Positions 1-11,927 of a stretch of DNA of 64,000 nt are shown piece after piece. This DNA is from Zasmidium citrigriseum (lineage: Eukaryota; Ascomycota; Dothideomycetes; Mycosphaerellales; Mycosphaerellaceae). The stretch's first letter is position 1; the number at the start of each line of letters is the position of its first letter. A program made the translations under genes and the position numbers. The notes beneath the pieces were generated by a model. It was not told the DNA's origin and searched no databases. It saw only the letters and a list, made by a program, of their open reading frames with translations. Location: assembly GCA_002786025.1 (NCBI GenBank), contig NHNW01000033.1, positions 620,001-684,000 on the forward strand, read 5' to 3'.

Positions 1-877
1 AAGAACCTGGACTGGATGGGGCTCAAGGCCGGCAAGACTTCCGAGCTGATGAATGTCCTGACGCTGGAAGGTGCCAACATTCGCCTACGACATGCAATTG
101 TCCACGGCGTTGGTGGCTTCGAGCAGCTGCATCCCAAGCTGGATGGCCTCTGGACGCCCGATGTCATCAAGAACCAGCTTCCACAAGTCCTGTCTGGTGT
201 GGCTGCCGCGCGCAGCTTGGTGAATCTCGGCGTGGGAATTAGAGATGTGGTCGCCATCCCGATCAAAGAATACAAGAAGGACGGCCGAGTCGTCCGCAGC
301 ATCCAGAAGGGTGCATACCACTTCGGCAAAACCACCACCAGCGAGCTTGCAAGACTGGGCGCAAAAGTTGCTCTTGGAACACAGACCCTCCTAAGCAACG
401 CCGAAGAACTCCTCGCCCCCATGGAATCCTCTCGACCCACCAGCGGCACCCGCCGCATCTCTTCCCAGGACAACTGGCAAGACATCTCCGACACCGAAGA
501 GACCGAGAAGCCCGCCGTCTCCGCCTACGCCAGCCAACCCATTGGTCTCATGTCTGGTCTTCGCTCCGCTAGACGATATCTCGAGCACGACCTCCTCACC
601 GCGCGGGATGCCCTCATTGCCGTGCAAGGCGAATTCTTGGAGAGCAGAACTCCGGGTAGTGCGGCTGCTGCCGTTGCTAGACATGCACCGACCGTGATTC
701 TGAGACCGGTCATTGGGGCTAGTCGTGCTGTGGGGACTACGCTGTTGGGAGTGGGGAATGCGGTTGATCGGGGGAATTTGAGGAGGGTTGAGGATGTAAG
801 TCTTTCCTTTTTTTTCTCGTGGATGTGTGGAATAGTTGGTGCTGACTTTTGATGAACAGAAATACAAGCCACGATGA
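1..877 (+). CDS. ATG2: Autophagy-related lipid-transfer protein ATG2, C-terminal part (5' end outside window)
   Basis: Frame 1 is open from base 1. Exons are 1..795 and 860..877, with a 64-bp intron (donor GTAAGT at 796, acceptor ACAG ending at 859). The spliced end reads RRVEDKYKPR then stop, which matches the usual ATG2 tail. The segment has the conserved ATG2 C-terminal block: MNVLTLEGANIRLRH, the NQLPQVLSGVAAARSLVN stretch, EYKKDGRVVRSIQKGA and TTTSELARLGAKVALGTQ. Family knowledge: ATG2 is a long rod-shaped protein bridging the ER and the growing phagophore, moving phospholipids together with ATG18 and ATG9; the C-terminal region contributes to membrane localisation. Only about 265 residues are in the window, so the N-terminal chorein domain cannot be checked. 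The low-complexity Ser/Thr/Glu stretch around residues 140-175 of the visible part looks like a disordered linker. Confident on family from motif recognition. Confidence 0.9.
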
Positions 878-1166
878 ACGAGACACGAATTGGAATGAAA
901 CGAAGGGCTACGGAAGAGATGTCAGGCGCCCTTGGTATGGATGGGGATGCTGCTTTTGCATAGTGAGCGTGGGTTTGGGTGCATCGCAGGCTGGTTTTCT
1001 CTTCTCTCTCGATACCCACCACGGCTACGGCTCTCTTTGAAATGGAATGTGCTTGATACGAGACCGTTTCCTTCGTTCATCTCATAGTTGCAAGCACTTT
1101 CCCGCGAATGGGATGCGTATGCTGATTGGAAGGCAAACAGATATAAACATCAATCTCACCATCCAA

Positions 1167-3329
1167 CTACCAACTGAACGACTCCTCAATCAGCGTGATC
1201 GATCGATTGGCCTTTCTCGCCACCTCATTGACGACATTCCTCGCATCGTCTGCCATTCCATGCGGCCCGCTGACAACGATGGCCATACTGCCTTTCCCCG
1301 CCGCTGCCTCCTCTTCAATCACTTCCCGCAAATCCAAACGCTCGCCCACTACCACAGTCTTCTCCACTCCATGTAGCATCTCATCGACGGAGTCCACCAG
1401 TCCTCGACTTCGAGAGGACCAGTAAAGCTTCGCTCGGCCTGCATGACAGCGTAGCAGTGGGAGGACAGCCGTCACCCCCACGCCGCCGGCGATGCAGATC
1501 AATGTGCGATAGGCGGACATGTCCTGATGCGGGAGGTAGTTGGATTCCAACAGGACAGGGAGACATTTGTGCTGGCGGATCCTGCTGGTGAGGCCTGTGC
1601 GGGTTCGCAGGAAGAAGGACAAGCCGATGGTTGGTTCACGGTCGGTTGAGGTGCTGCTGACTATCGGCTCTTTTCTATCATTCATCACGATTTCGTCTTC
1701 TACGTCCGGGACATTCACTGATAGTAGGGATTCGGCTTGACGGATCACAGATGTGGTGATGGAGAACGGGTGGTTCTCCCAGACCCTCCAGGTCAGGGTT
1801 GGGAAATATAAATATGCATGGCCATTCCCAACGATGCCGTCCAAGTCGATTCGGATGTAGTCCACGTCGATTACGGTGATGTGGGCGTTTGGGACGCCGT
1901 TTTGAGCGAGCCGTAGCAGTCTCAACAACCGATCGAAGCCCCAGATGGCGAAGGCGACGTATATCCAGACCTGCCACGATCAAAGGTCAGCTTTGGCATC
2001 ATTCCGACAAGAAGGTGAACACGGATCGTACCTCGTAACCCCATTGATGCTCAAATCGATAGAAAATGTGCAGATAGCATCCAACCAAAGCCAAGAGAGC
2101 GAGCACGAAGTGAGAAGCCAGAAACATCTCGTACAGCTTGGCTCTGATGGGGATCGCCGACGCCGGGAGGAGGATACTCATGCAGAGAGTGGCGATGACG
2201 CCCCAGATCCAGTACGCCAGCTTGCTCTCGCTGCTGTGTTTGCCATCGACGAGATAGATGCGGAGATAGATGACCGAGTGCAGACAGGCCTGGACGGTGC
2301 AGATGTCCGCCACCCAGCGGTGGAGCAGCAGAAAGGCTCCTTGCGACCAGTTGGTCAGCCAATAGAGGATGTTGTTCCTTCCGGCGTAGAGGATCAGAAG
2401 CGGGACGTTGGCGAAGCTCAATACACCCGCTCGGTTGCCGACGTAGGTGAGGATCTCCCGGTGCTGGTTGCTGTACCAGGTGTTCGGAACGGCCGAGTGA
2501 TAGCCAATGGCGTTGAGAACCACGTTGACGATAACCAGGTATGCGATGAAGATTCCTTGGCCTCGGGTTGGCATCATGGCGAGGTTGAAGTATGGCACTC
2601 GATGACGGCTGCCGAAAAGTGGAGGGTTGATGAAGGTTGCGGAGAACTTGGAGCGCAGAACATGCGGAAACGGGATGAAGCGTAGTAGAGATGCGGCGAT
2701 CGGTATGACAGCGCCGGAGATCAGCAAGATGAGGCTATACATTTCGATGTCAGTTGGCAGCCGGCAGTGCCTCGTGTGAGTTGGTGATCTTACCCATATT
2801 TCTCGTGGTTCTGCTCGACCTTCTCAAACACCGAGAGAGTCTGATGCTGCTGGCGATAGTCTTCGTCGGAGGTCAGAGACGTCTGGTGGAGTGAATCTCC
2901 GGAGATCAGAGTAACGGTAGGTGCTGTTGGGATCATGCGAAGAGCCTCCTGATACGTCCACTTGGGATCCGGCTGGCCAACTTGACTCCCCGGCTCGAAC
3001 TTGTGCCAGTACGTCTCGATCTCCCAGGCTTCCAGCTCGGGCTCACATCGGTCGTGGATGCAGAAAGCTAGAGACTTGAGATAGGCGTCGTCATTCGCAT
3101 AGCAGGCGGTGGAGGTGTCGGACATCATCTCTCCGTCCATGGCCATGGCATCGCTGCAGTTGAGGGAGCTGCTGGATAGCACGGCTCGGCAGGCGAAGGG
3201 GCAGATTGGTTGGTACATCGAGATGCCATATCCGATAAGACCGTGTCCGGCGCGGCCATTGCTGGTCATAGCCAGGCATTTTGGGAGAGCAAAGATGTTG
3301 AAAAGGAGGAGGAGAGTATTCCACGCCAT
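1167..3329 (-). CDS. FRE-type ferric/cupric reductase transmembrane component
   Basis: Three exons: 3329..2794, 2734..2032 and 1970..1167, with introns 2793..2735 (GTAAGA...TATAG) and 2031..1971 (GTACGA...GGCAG). The start ATG at 3329 opens a hydrophobic signal-like N-terminus followed by a Cys-containing extracellular part (about residues 20-180). The middle exon holds several membrane helices with His residues typical of the ferric-reductase-like bis-heme core (HRWVADICTVQACLHS; SHFVLALLALVGCYLH). The last exon has the FAD motif HPFSITTS, the NADPH motif GGVGVTAVLPLL and a late SGPHGM motif, i.e. FAD_binding_8 and NAD_binding_6 regions. Family knowledge: plasma-membrane FREs pass electrons from cytosolic NADPH to extracellular Fe(III) or Cu(II), feeding metal uptake. 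Exact substrate is not readable from sequence. About 680 residues, normal for the family. No iron-uptake permease or multicopper oxidase gene lies nearby. Confidence 0.88.
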
Positions 3330-4961
3330 GATCCTGAGCAGGCTGACGATCGAGCTGACCCTTCAGTCAAGGTGAGTCTGACCGCTCTTATCATGTCTCC
3401 CGCATTGTAATTCTTGCTCAAAAGGTACAGCGGAACGAGTGTCGTGCAAAGTACATTCATACCGTACCAGGATCCGCAGCCTTGGCTGTGTGCCACCGTC
3501 GAGGCCAGACTACACCGACCGTAGCCACATGTCGACTTGGATGCCCTACGTGACGAGCCAGCGTTCCGTTGACCATTTTTCGGATTGTGATAGGTGACGA
3601 TGCAGGCGTGGCACCGACCCGCAGAAATCAATGTGCTCTTACTTGCTCATTCCCCACGTGGTGTGGCGCCGCTGCCATGCGCCCAATGCCGAGACTGTGA
3701 AACTCGACCTCTTCTTCTTCCCCATCAAACTTTCCTCTGTATTCTTTCAAAGCCCCTATCGTACCGCCCTAGAAAAACGTATTGAGTCAAGATGGCCGAG
3801 TGCCAGAGTCAACATTCGATGTCTGTCTTGGAATCCTCCGTGCGCGGGAAGTTGCCCACAGCCTGATCGACGGAGCCATGGAGCAGAACGGAATCTCATA
3901 GCACAGCACTGTCACTGGTCATAGCACCGGCTACTTTCCATCGTCGCCAACTTCAACTAGTCGACTGCGAGCACGAGCGAAGGAAGATATGTGCGACCTT
4001 GAACATGGCTTTATTCCAACCGATCAAGACTCACCGAATGTCGTAGACACGATCGCCGTCAAGCAAGTGTGGCCACGAGACAGATATGATCGATCGTCGT
4101 TGACGGCTTCGAGCCAACGAAGAATGTTCTCTCACGTGGCTGGATCTAGATCGATCATCGTTCACGGAGAATGCGAAGAGCATGCTTGAGTCCGCAAAGC
4201 CCATGGCTCGATATCGAAATTCGCATCCAAGTTCGTTTGGCTCTTCTCTACTCCTACCGCCTCTCTCTCACGGATCATCAACACCGCCAAGTCTTCGAGA
4301 CCGACATCCGTACACCATCTCCAACAAAATGCGGCGAAAAGAAACATTCACTGGCCTGAAGCTGTTGCATCAGTGGCGTCGCTCCCGCTGCAGCGATCCG
4401 GTCCTCTGATGGAGCCGCGCTGATTGCCGGATTGGGAGTATACCGAACTTCACTTCATCGTGGATTTATGTGTGCATCGGGTCACCGAAGCGCCGGACGG
4501 AGTTGAGGGAGGATTTGTGAGTGTTGGAACATGATGGGCAGGCTGACAGATTTGAACAGGATCCGGAGATGCTGCAATGTTCAAGGAGTTGTGCACGGAG
4601 TCGTAAGTTTTCTGCTACTAGTGAAGCTGCAGCTAAGACCCCCAAAGAGAGCGGCAAAAAGGTTGCTATTGTGCTCCCACAGTCGATGACTACACCGTCC
4701 TTGCCACTGGCGGGATGTTCAATATTTATGCAGAACCCATGCCTGCCGTAGACACATTTCTTGCTCTCAATCCTTCCCGTCCCGTCCGCGGCTCAGCAGC
4801 ACATGCCCAGCACATGGATGGGTATCCATGTAACGTTGGCAACGTCATCACTGATCAGGAGCTGTAAGTGAATGTCCTTTTGCTCATGCATCTCACCTCG
4901 TTGTCTTCTCCATCTCCTACTTCCACCCGCTCGGTCTGTTCTCTTCATACGGTCTGTTACG
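3330..4961. other. Intergenic region without supported gene
   Basis: About 1.6 kb between the divergent ferric reductase (-) and MFS transporter (+) starts. I find only short ORFs without recognisable motifs, consistent splice signals or family resemblance. It must contain both promoters. A pyrimidine-rich stretch at about 4,893-4,945 immediately precedes the MFS ATG, as is common for fungal core promoters. Confidence 0.5.
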
Positions 4962-6725
4962 ATGGCGACAGAATACAAAGAGAAAGACTCCATCGACAAC
5001 GACCACCCCACCGCCGAACACCGAGACTTCGCATCTGGAGATGATGACATCTCCCCAAGTCCTCCTCATGAAGCTCCCAACGACATGGGACCCGTAACGC
5101 ACAAGATGACGGCCCATGGACATTTGGAGCTTGTGCCGCAGCCGAGTGATGATCCGAGAGATCCTCTTGTAAGTCATAAAGTCCTCTCTCTTACCTGTGA
5201 GTGAGTGACCTGATAGTGGCTGATGTTAACGTGCACAGAACTGGTCCTCAACGAAGAAATGGACCATCTTCAGCGTCATGATCTACGGAACATTCTGTGG
5301 CATTGCGACGGCGGTGGCGAATGTGTTGGCGACGCCGCAGCAGGCCGACGATTGGGGAGTTACGCCTACTGATGCTGCTTACTCCGTGAGCAACCTTGAT
5401 CTTCTGGTCATTGAAGAGAGACGCTGATTTCGAGGCAGGTCTCCTGCGTCCTAGGCGGCATCATCCTCGGCCCCGTCCTCCTCGTCCCCCTCGTCCGCGT
5501 AATCGGCGTAATGTCCTGCTGCTTCTGGTCCAGCCTGGCCATCCTGATAACTTCTATTTGGTCAGCCGTCAGCACTGGTCCTAGTGGATATGGATCTTTT
5601 CTCGCCTCCCGCTTCATCGCCGGCCTCTTCTGCGCCACAGTCCAAGTCTTCACCGGCGGCGTCATCGCGAATCTCTTCTTCGTGCACCAACGCGGGAAAG
5701 CCTACGCCATCTATTCATCCATGTACATGATCGCGCAAGTCGGCGGGCCGACGTTCTCGGGGTATATCGTGCAGTATGTAGACTGGCCGATATGTTTCTG
5801 GTGGACGGTGGCTGCGAATGGACTTGCTGCGGTGCTGTTTTTTGTGTTTGGGGAGGAGACGGCGTGGGATCGGCAGGGTCAGCGGCCGATGGCGAGGAAG
5901 GACTTGCCTGGGAGTTGGTGGGGACGGAGGGCGGCGTTGTTTTTCTTTGGGACGAAGGTTGCGCCGCCGAATCGCAGGTCGAATATTGCGAGGTCGTTGA
6001 GGGCGACTTTTGCGATTGGGCTTTCGCCTGTTACGGTGCTTGCGGGGTTGTATGGGTTGATCTTTCAGGGGTGGTTTATCATGGTTGGAGTTCAGATTCC
6101 GCTCATCCTCTCCGAGCCTGTCTCGCAAGGCGGGTATGCTTTCTCTCCATTGGGGGTTTCGAACTTCTACTTCTCGGCCTGGATCGGTGCTTTGGCTGGT
6201 GTGACATACGGAATCCTCGTCAACGATCGCATTCCACGAATGCTCCAGAAGAGGAACAACGGCGTCTGGCATGTCGAATACCGCCTCCACTCCGCCTGGC
6301 TCCCGTCCCTCATCATCGGTCCTTTGGGCTGCGGTCTCTTCGGCGCAGCACTGCATTACCACTGGCACTACCTCATCCTGGCCCTAGCCGAAGTCTTCAT
6401 CGTCTTCGCCGCAGTCGCCGCCGTGCCACCCCAAACAAACTACATCATCGAGATCTGGAAAGCCTATCCCCAGGAAGTCTCGACCGCATTGAACGTCTGG
6501 AGAATCTCGTTCTCGATTGGGGTGCAATTCTTCTATGCGGGTTGGGTGGCGAAGATTGGAGTGCAGTGGGTTTGGGCCACGGCGGCTTTTATTGAGATTT
6601 TTGGGTTCTTGCTGGTGGTTGTGTTGATGGTTTGGGGGCCTTGGTTGAGGAGGTTCAATCTGATGGAGGACAGCATGGAGGAGGAGCCGGGAAGGAAGGA
6701 TGGGAATGATAGTGAGAAGGCGTAG
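4962..6725 (+). CDS. MFS transporter, DHA1-like (12-TM drug/polyamine-type)
   Basis: Exons 4962..5168, 5239..5385 and 5439..6725 give 546 residues; all three exon joins keep phase 0. Introns are 5169..5238 (GTAAGT...CACAG) and 5386..5438 (GTGAGC...GGCAG). I start at the ATG at 4962 (MATEYKEKD) because the in-frame Met at 4872 would only add a Cys/Leu-rich stretch unlike the family. The N-terminal tail of about 65 residues is acidic and ends in DPRDPLNWSSTKKW, the usual entry to the first helix in fungal DHA1 carriers. Multiple hydrophobic helices follow, with SRFIAGLFCATVQVFTGGVI and the loop segment GPTFSGYIVQYVDWPICFW. The central cytosolic loop is basic. Family knowledge: proton-driven antiport of small molecules at the plasma membrane. 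No substrate can be inferred, and there are no biosynthetic neighbours that would make it a cluster exporter. Confidence 0.85.
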
Positions 6726-7514
6726 GAGAGAGGAAGAACCGTGTTATTACCATACTGCTAAAGGAGATTGTCGAGACCTACCTGTTCTTTTGAGCAAGTC
6801 TGTGCAGTCCTCGATGGTTAAGAGTCTGCCAAGCCAGGTGAGAGATGGCATCGGTAGCCATGTTTTTCAACAACAACGACAGAGGTATCGTCCTGATGTT
6901 CTTGGCGACTGTAGTGATGATTCGTGGGGCATTTCGCGAAGGCATCCTCCTCGGAAGGATTCAGTAGCGCAAGACTCGTTCCCAGCGACATCGAGAGGCC
7001 GCCATGATCGATGGAAGTGGCCTCAGGTTTTGGCCAGAAATATCGGGACTTAATGGCAACTCCCTAAGCAGATTGCCACGTATTGGCTGTTCAGGTAGAA
7101 CATTCTCAGCACATGCGTCAGCCCTTACGGCCATAGTTCGAGCGGGAACGGAGTCTTCTGTGCAACGACCGGTGAGCATATTGATTGAAACATCGGTGAG
7201 GAGTCCAGCAATATTTGATGGAGGCGGTGGGTATGTTCGACCGACACAAAGCGAGCGGTGGATGAGTGGCTGCGGTGAAAGAGAAACACGGGGTGGCGTT
7301 GGCAAAAGTCACCTGAATTAGCTGACACGTGACGAGTCTAGCCTTTGTCGGCGAGTCGGCGCAACCCGCAATCCTACGCAGGCAGCGACGGTGGAAGGCG
7401 CAGCAGCGGCGACAACATCACCTCAAATTCCCCTTCTCACTCTTCTTTCCTACAAACCCCTTCTTGTTTTCTCTTTGGTGAACACCACCACACTCATCGA
7501 ATCAATCAATCAAC
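6726..7514. other. Intergenic region with CT-rich promoter of the next gene
   Basis: About 790 bp with no supported gene. The last 90 bp before the ATG at 7515 is strongly pyrimidine-rich and is followed by CAATCAATCAACATG, a typical highly expressed fungal leader context. Confidence 0.45.
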
Positions 7515-8817
7515 ATGTCGGGCGTGCACGGTCACGTCCTGGGACACATCGTCCGCCGCGGTATGGACGCCGCTCAGGCCCATTTCGCAGTCAGCAACGA
7601 GCAGATGGACCGCCTTCACCAGGATGCAGAATTGTATGAGAAGACCGGGCAGGAGATCCAGCCGTGGGAGATGCTGCCTGTCATGATCACCGCCCTCCTG
7701 ACCATCCTCGTTGTCGCTTCGGTATGTGTCGTCATCGTGCCTCAGGCAGCAATCCAGGACTAACGAGACAATACAGATCAAATACACCATCGGCGAGGTC
7801 ATGGCCTCTTTGACGATGATTGAATCGCCAACCGCCACCGCCATTATCGAGGACAAGCCACCCGCGTACGCCGACGAGCCCGATGCGCCGCTGGAGAAAG
7901 AGCCGCTGATGCCCTCCGAGGCTGAGGCCGATGTGGAGGTGACGCTCATCAACAACAAGCCCGTCACCGCCAGCATTCGTGCCACCATGAGACACTTGAA
8001 GGCTGTGGGTGGATGGCGTGCCAAGTGGAGGGGTCTGGGTGCCAGCGTGGTCTACCACGCCCTGCACTCCCTCTCCACCAACTTCCTGGCTGGGCTCCTG
8101 GGCATGGGCTTGATCGGCCGCAGCCTGATGTACATTGTCACCTCCGTCATGCTCGCCCGCTTCCACATGGCCTGGACCCACTCCATGATAGCCTCTCCCT
8201 CCGCCAAGCCATTCTGGCGACGTATGGTCCCCCGCAAGCAGTCCAAGGCCGTCTTCCTGCCAGCCTTCGTCTTTGCCGTTGCCCAGCAGGCCACCTGGAT
8301 CCTCCCATTGGCCGTCGCTGTTGCTCTTGGCCTCCCAGAGGTCCAGGGTGAGCATGTCTACCTTGCTGCACAGCACAAGGACTGCGCCATGCTTGGTCTC
8401 TTGAGCCTGCGCTTCCTGGCTGTCCCAGCCACTGCCGTCTTCGTTGCCCTGGCCATCCTTCTTCCAGCCACCGTCACCTTGACCCGCATCGAGGCTCTCC
8501 TTCTCTCCGAGGAAGATTCCACGATTGTGCCATTCGACCGCCAGGCTCTCATCGCCGACGTGGACATGACCGCCCGCGGCGCCAACAAGAAGCTCTTCGT
8601 CAATGCGTGGCGCTCTTTTGACCGCGCTGCTCGGTGGAGGCTGATCAAGACCTACGTCAAGATGGCCATGATCCAGCTCTTCGTCGTCTTCACTGCCATC
8701 CACGTCATCGCCGCTGAGATCTACCTCATTGGTGGCGAGAGACTGGCCGTCTTCATGAAGTCTGCTGCCGCCCAGATTCAGCTGGAGGCTATTGACCTCG
8801 AGAGCAAGAACATGTAA
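7515..8817 (+). CDS. Multi-pass membrane protein of unknown function (conserved in ascomycetes)
   Basis: Two exons, 7515..7721 and 7777..8817, total 415 residues. The 55-bp intron has donor GTATGT, a consensus CTAAC branch point near 7760 and acceptor ACAG ending at 7776. I do not recognise a characterised family. Visible features: a short soluble N-terminus; a first helix about residues 55-75 interrupted by the intron; an acidic, Pro-rich cytosolic-looking segment (about 90-140); then four or five long hydrophobic segments, including a Gly/Met-rich pair near 185-225 and a Leu/Val/Ala-rich pair near 255-320; a last helix about 370-395. There is no signal peptide, transporter signature or catalytic motif that I can name. 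Codon use is strongly C-ending, suggesting good expression. Similar fungal proteins are sometimes labelled 'ubiquitin carrier protein'; nothing here resembles an E2 fold, so I would not use that name. Confidence 0.8.
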
Positions 8818-9387
8818 ATCATGAATGACTCTCAACCACGAACGAACTATTAGATACTATGTGATACCTCAGGGTGGTACGAATGCTGATGGAGTTGGAC
8901 ATGGAATCCGGAGCGACGGAACGGCGAACTTTGTACAACTACTACCTATTCTCTTAGACCTCAGACTGAACGAATGAACCAAATCAATTTCACGCCCACC
9001 CCTTCTCAGTGCATGTGGAATTGGGCAAGGATTGACAGTGTGCAGTCTCCGACTGCCCAGCCCCAGCTCCTTGTTTCTTGCTTAGTACGATCCCAAACAT
9101 TCAACACATCAGCGAAGGCTGTTTCTGCTTGCAATACGCACCTTCTCGACTCGACTTGGCTTTGACAGCGTTTGCTGCTGGGGTAGTGTGGCTCTTCTAT
9201 TCGACTAGCAAGTCTCATAGTGGGCAAATACAAGTGCTCTTTCGGACACTCTCTGCATACCGCAGTGGTGTTGCATAATGTGCTTGAGGATTGCAAAAGA
9301 TGAGGTCAAGAGTGCGAGGAAACTTTTCGATATTCAAGGCATGGCTTGACTCTGTAGTTGACTCGTCTGGGAGTTAACATTGGGCCA
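8818..9387. other. Intergenic region between convergent genes
   Basis: 570 bp between two stop codons (convergent 3' ends). Nothing recognisable; presumably 3' UTRs and polyadenylation sites. Confidence 0.4.
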
Positions 9388-11515
9388 TCATTCAATGAAA
9401 AACGTACGCTCCTCGAGATTGATCCCACCGTCTTTGAGCTCCCGGTCCATGACTCCGTTGACGAATGCGAATCCCCGGAACTGAAAGCGATCTGGCCCAG
9501 ATTTCTTCAATATAATGGGCGTGGGACAACCATGTGAGAGGATCACATGTTCTTCAGCTTCGTCATCATCCGGTGCTAGAGGGCCTACACCTAGAAACCC
9601 TGAAAGTGTTGCGAATAGGCGGGCAGGCCGTTGGTGGGAGTCGAGGTATCTTTGGCAGAGATGGATGTCTGGCGTTGCATAAAAGCCGGCACCCTTATCA
9701 CCGTGGACTCTCACGTTCCAATCTGTGAGTAGTTGCTCTAAAGGCACTCGCTGGGATGTAAATCGGTCGAAATAGCCACGTAAGCTTGCTTCCAACAGAA
9801 CTTGGGTATCCCCAGATTTTAGAGGTTCTTGAATTACCCGCTCGCGACCACATGCACGAAACCGCAACAAGGAGTATGGCATTGCCGGGTTAAGACACCT
9901 CTGGATGTCGCTCTCATAGATGGAAACCGGCGACTGAAGGTCGTTTTCGTCAAGTTCGTCAAGTTCATGACGGTCCTCGCCGGTTCTGGCCCTTCTGGGA
10001 AGCAAAATGAGCTGCATGATCCTATGCAACTGCCTCCTCGTCTTCTCATCGAATCGCCGGTCCAAAGCCCTCTTCCGACCAAATCGTACATCTGGCGTTG
10101 GCGTGTGGAACTCGGGTGGCTCTTCCCAATCATGCAGTGTGCGCTGAAATGTGTAAGATGCTCGAGGGGCGATTTGATCGAAGAAAAGACCTCTCATGGC
10201 AAGGACTGAAGCATCCTGCAGTAACTCTGCCTGGACGGTCTCTTTTTGTGACATTGAGGCCAGGTGTCTACCACTCAGCACAGTAAGGTTTTCGAGCTCT
10301 TGCAGGCTCAATCCGCTGACGGTGTGACGGCGAGGTTGGCTGAAGTCACAGGCCCATGATGGCAAATGAGGCGTCCGGTTCTGATGATGATCCACAAGGC
10401 CAAGTATGTAATAGCTTCCGCGAGAGATGATTGAAGCCCCAGTCGCCTCGCTGAACACTCTAAAAACTGGCTTTGCGTAGTCCAGCTGTATCTGACCACT
10501 TTCAGCCGGAGGGAGCAGATTGTATAGGGAATAGATCTTGTCTCTTGGATTCAAACAGTCTGTACGAGCCGTCATATCAGCCCAGAGCGCTGCCAGATGT
10601 CTGGCGGCTTCACTCCTGACTAGATGCCCGGATGCGGAATATCGAAACTTCCAGATCGTTTCTGCTATGTTCTGCGCCGAGTATTGGCATCCCGGAATCT
10701 TTGATTCGACGAGTACGACCAAGAGATGCATGAACTCGTTCCAAGACACTTGTGTAGTCCCAAAGGCAAAGCCGGGACTTCCACGTGCTACCGCGACCTC
10801 TTGTACAACCTACTCAATTGTTAAAAGCAATTGCAGATGCAAGCACTTTGAGACCCACCCAGGACCGTTGCCACCAAGCGGGAGCAGCATTCTCGAATAC
10901 AATGCGCAGGTCTTGGAGTTTCGATTGCTCTCCCGACCAGACAGGGTCTCTGGCGTGTACGGGAGCATCTCCAAGCCATACTATGACCTTCGCTGCCAGG
11001 CTGTAGATCTTGCCCATGAGAGGCACCTGATGATTGCGTTCGTTGATGCTATCTTGATCGATGCAGATCTGATCAATCCACATCCAGCGACACTCATCTC
11101 GTTTTCGTAGACGGCGGAGAGCGGCGAAAAGATTCTTGGAGACGGGCACTGGGGTCGAGAAACCCTTGATCGTAATCCACAGATGGCCCACCCAAGATCC
11201 CCAGGCATATGAAAGCGCTTCGTAGCGACACCACCCTGGCATCGCGTGGTGCATGCCGTCCCAGAGAAGCTCGAGATGCAAATAAGAGACGACTTGCAGC
11301 TCACAGCAGATCGGATCATCGAAATGTCCAGGCAGAAGCTTGACCACGCGGAACTCGTGGTCGTGGTTCAAATGTAGATCACCGCTGTATGGAGACTCGT
11401 CCGACTCGAGTATCTGAGGCTCGTTGTCCTTGATACCGGCGTCATCGTCCGCGAATGACCAAAGTTCTGACACATCGGACGGCCACTCGTCTGAAGAACA
11501 AGGATCTTGTTCCAT
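9388..11515 (-). CDS. HET-domain protein (heterokaryon-incompatibility type)
   Basis: Exons 11515..10859 and 10809..9388, 692 residues. The 49-bp intron (donor GTGGGT, acceptor GAGTAG) joins RSW to VVQEVAVA in phase 0, restoring the canonical HET signature. Conserved blocks: YEALSYAWGS, WMWIDQICIDQDSINERNHQV, MGKIYSLAAKVIVWLGD, the spliced RSWVVQE, and CLNPRDKIYSLYNLL. These define the roughly 250-residue HET domain in the N-terminal half. The rest of the protein has no recognised effector domain. Family knowledge: HET proteins can trigger programmed cell death on non-self recognition during hyphal fusion, but most members are uncharacterised. A second, divergent HET gene lies at 22,317-24,354. 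Whether either is a functional incompatibility locus would need allele comparison. Confidence 0.87.
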
Positions 11516-11927
11516 AGTCGTACGCTGTCGTGCATCGAGAATGTATCTTGCAAGGCTTGCAGAACGGATCTTTCATCAAAAGCACATTGTTCTTTCTCGA
11601 TTGGCGGCCACGCGAAGAGGAAGAGCGCTGGTGGGAAAGATTGTGTTGAACAAGTATTGTGTCAAGGAAGCTGCGCCTCATCGAGCGCGGTAGGTGGCAG
11701 AGCTGCCGAAGCTGCAAGTCTGCCTTGCGCAAGAGGCCGCCCTTGAGCCGCGAAAACGCCACGTTCCACCTCCGCCATGGCGCACATGAAGATGATGTCG
11801 AAGCGTACAGAGTCACATGGCAGACATGTGTGTCTGTTTGGACCTTCACAGAGGACTCCGTCTCGTGAGAGTGCTTTCTTGTCTATTTGTATTCCGTCGC
11901 TTCTTGTTGCAGGTCCAATTTCACCCT
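11516..11927. other. Short intergenic region
   Basis: 412 bp between the start of the HET gene and the stop of the amine-oxidase-type gene, both on the minus strand. It should hold the HET promoter; no other feature seen. Confidence 0.4.

Noticed and set aside
4872..4961. Upstream Met start for the MFS transporter
   Set aside because: Adds a Cys/Leu-rich peptide absent from the family; lies in a pyrimidine-rich leader.
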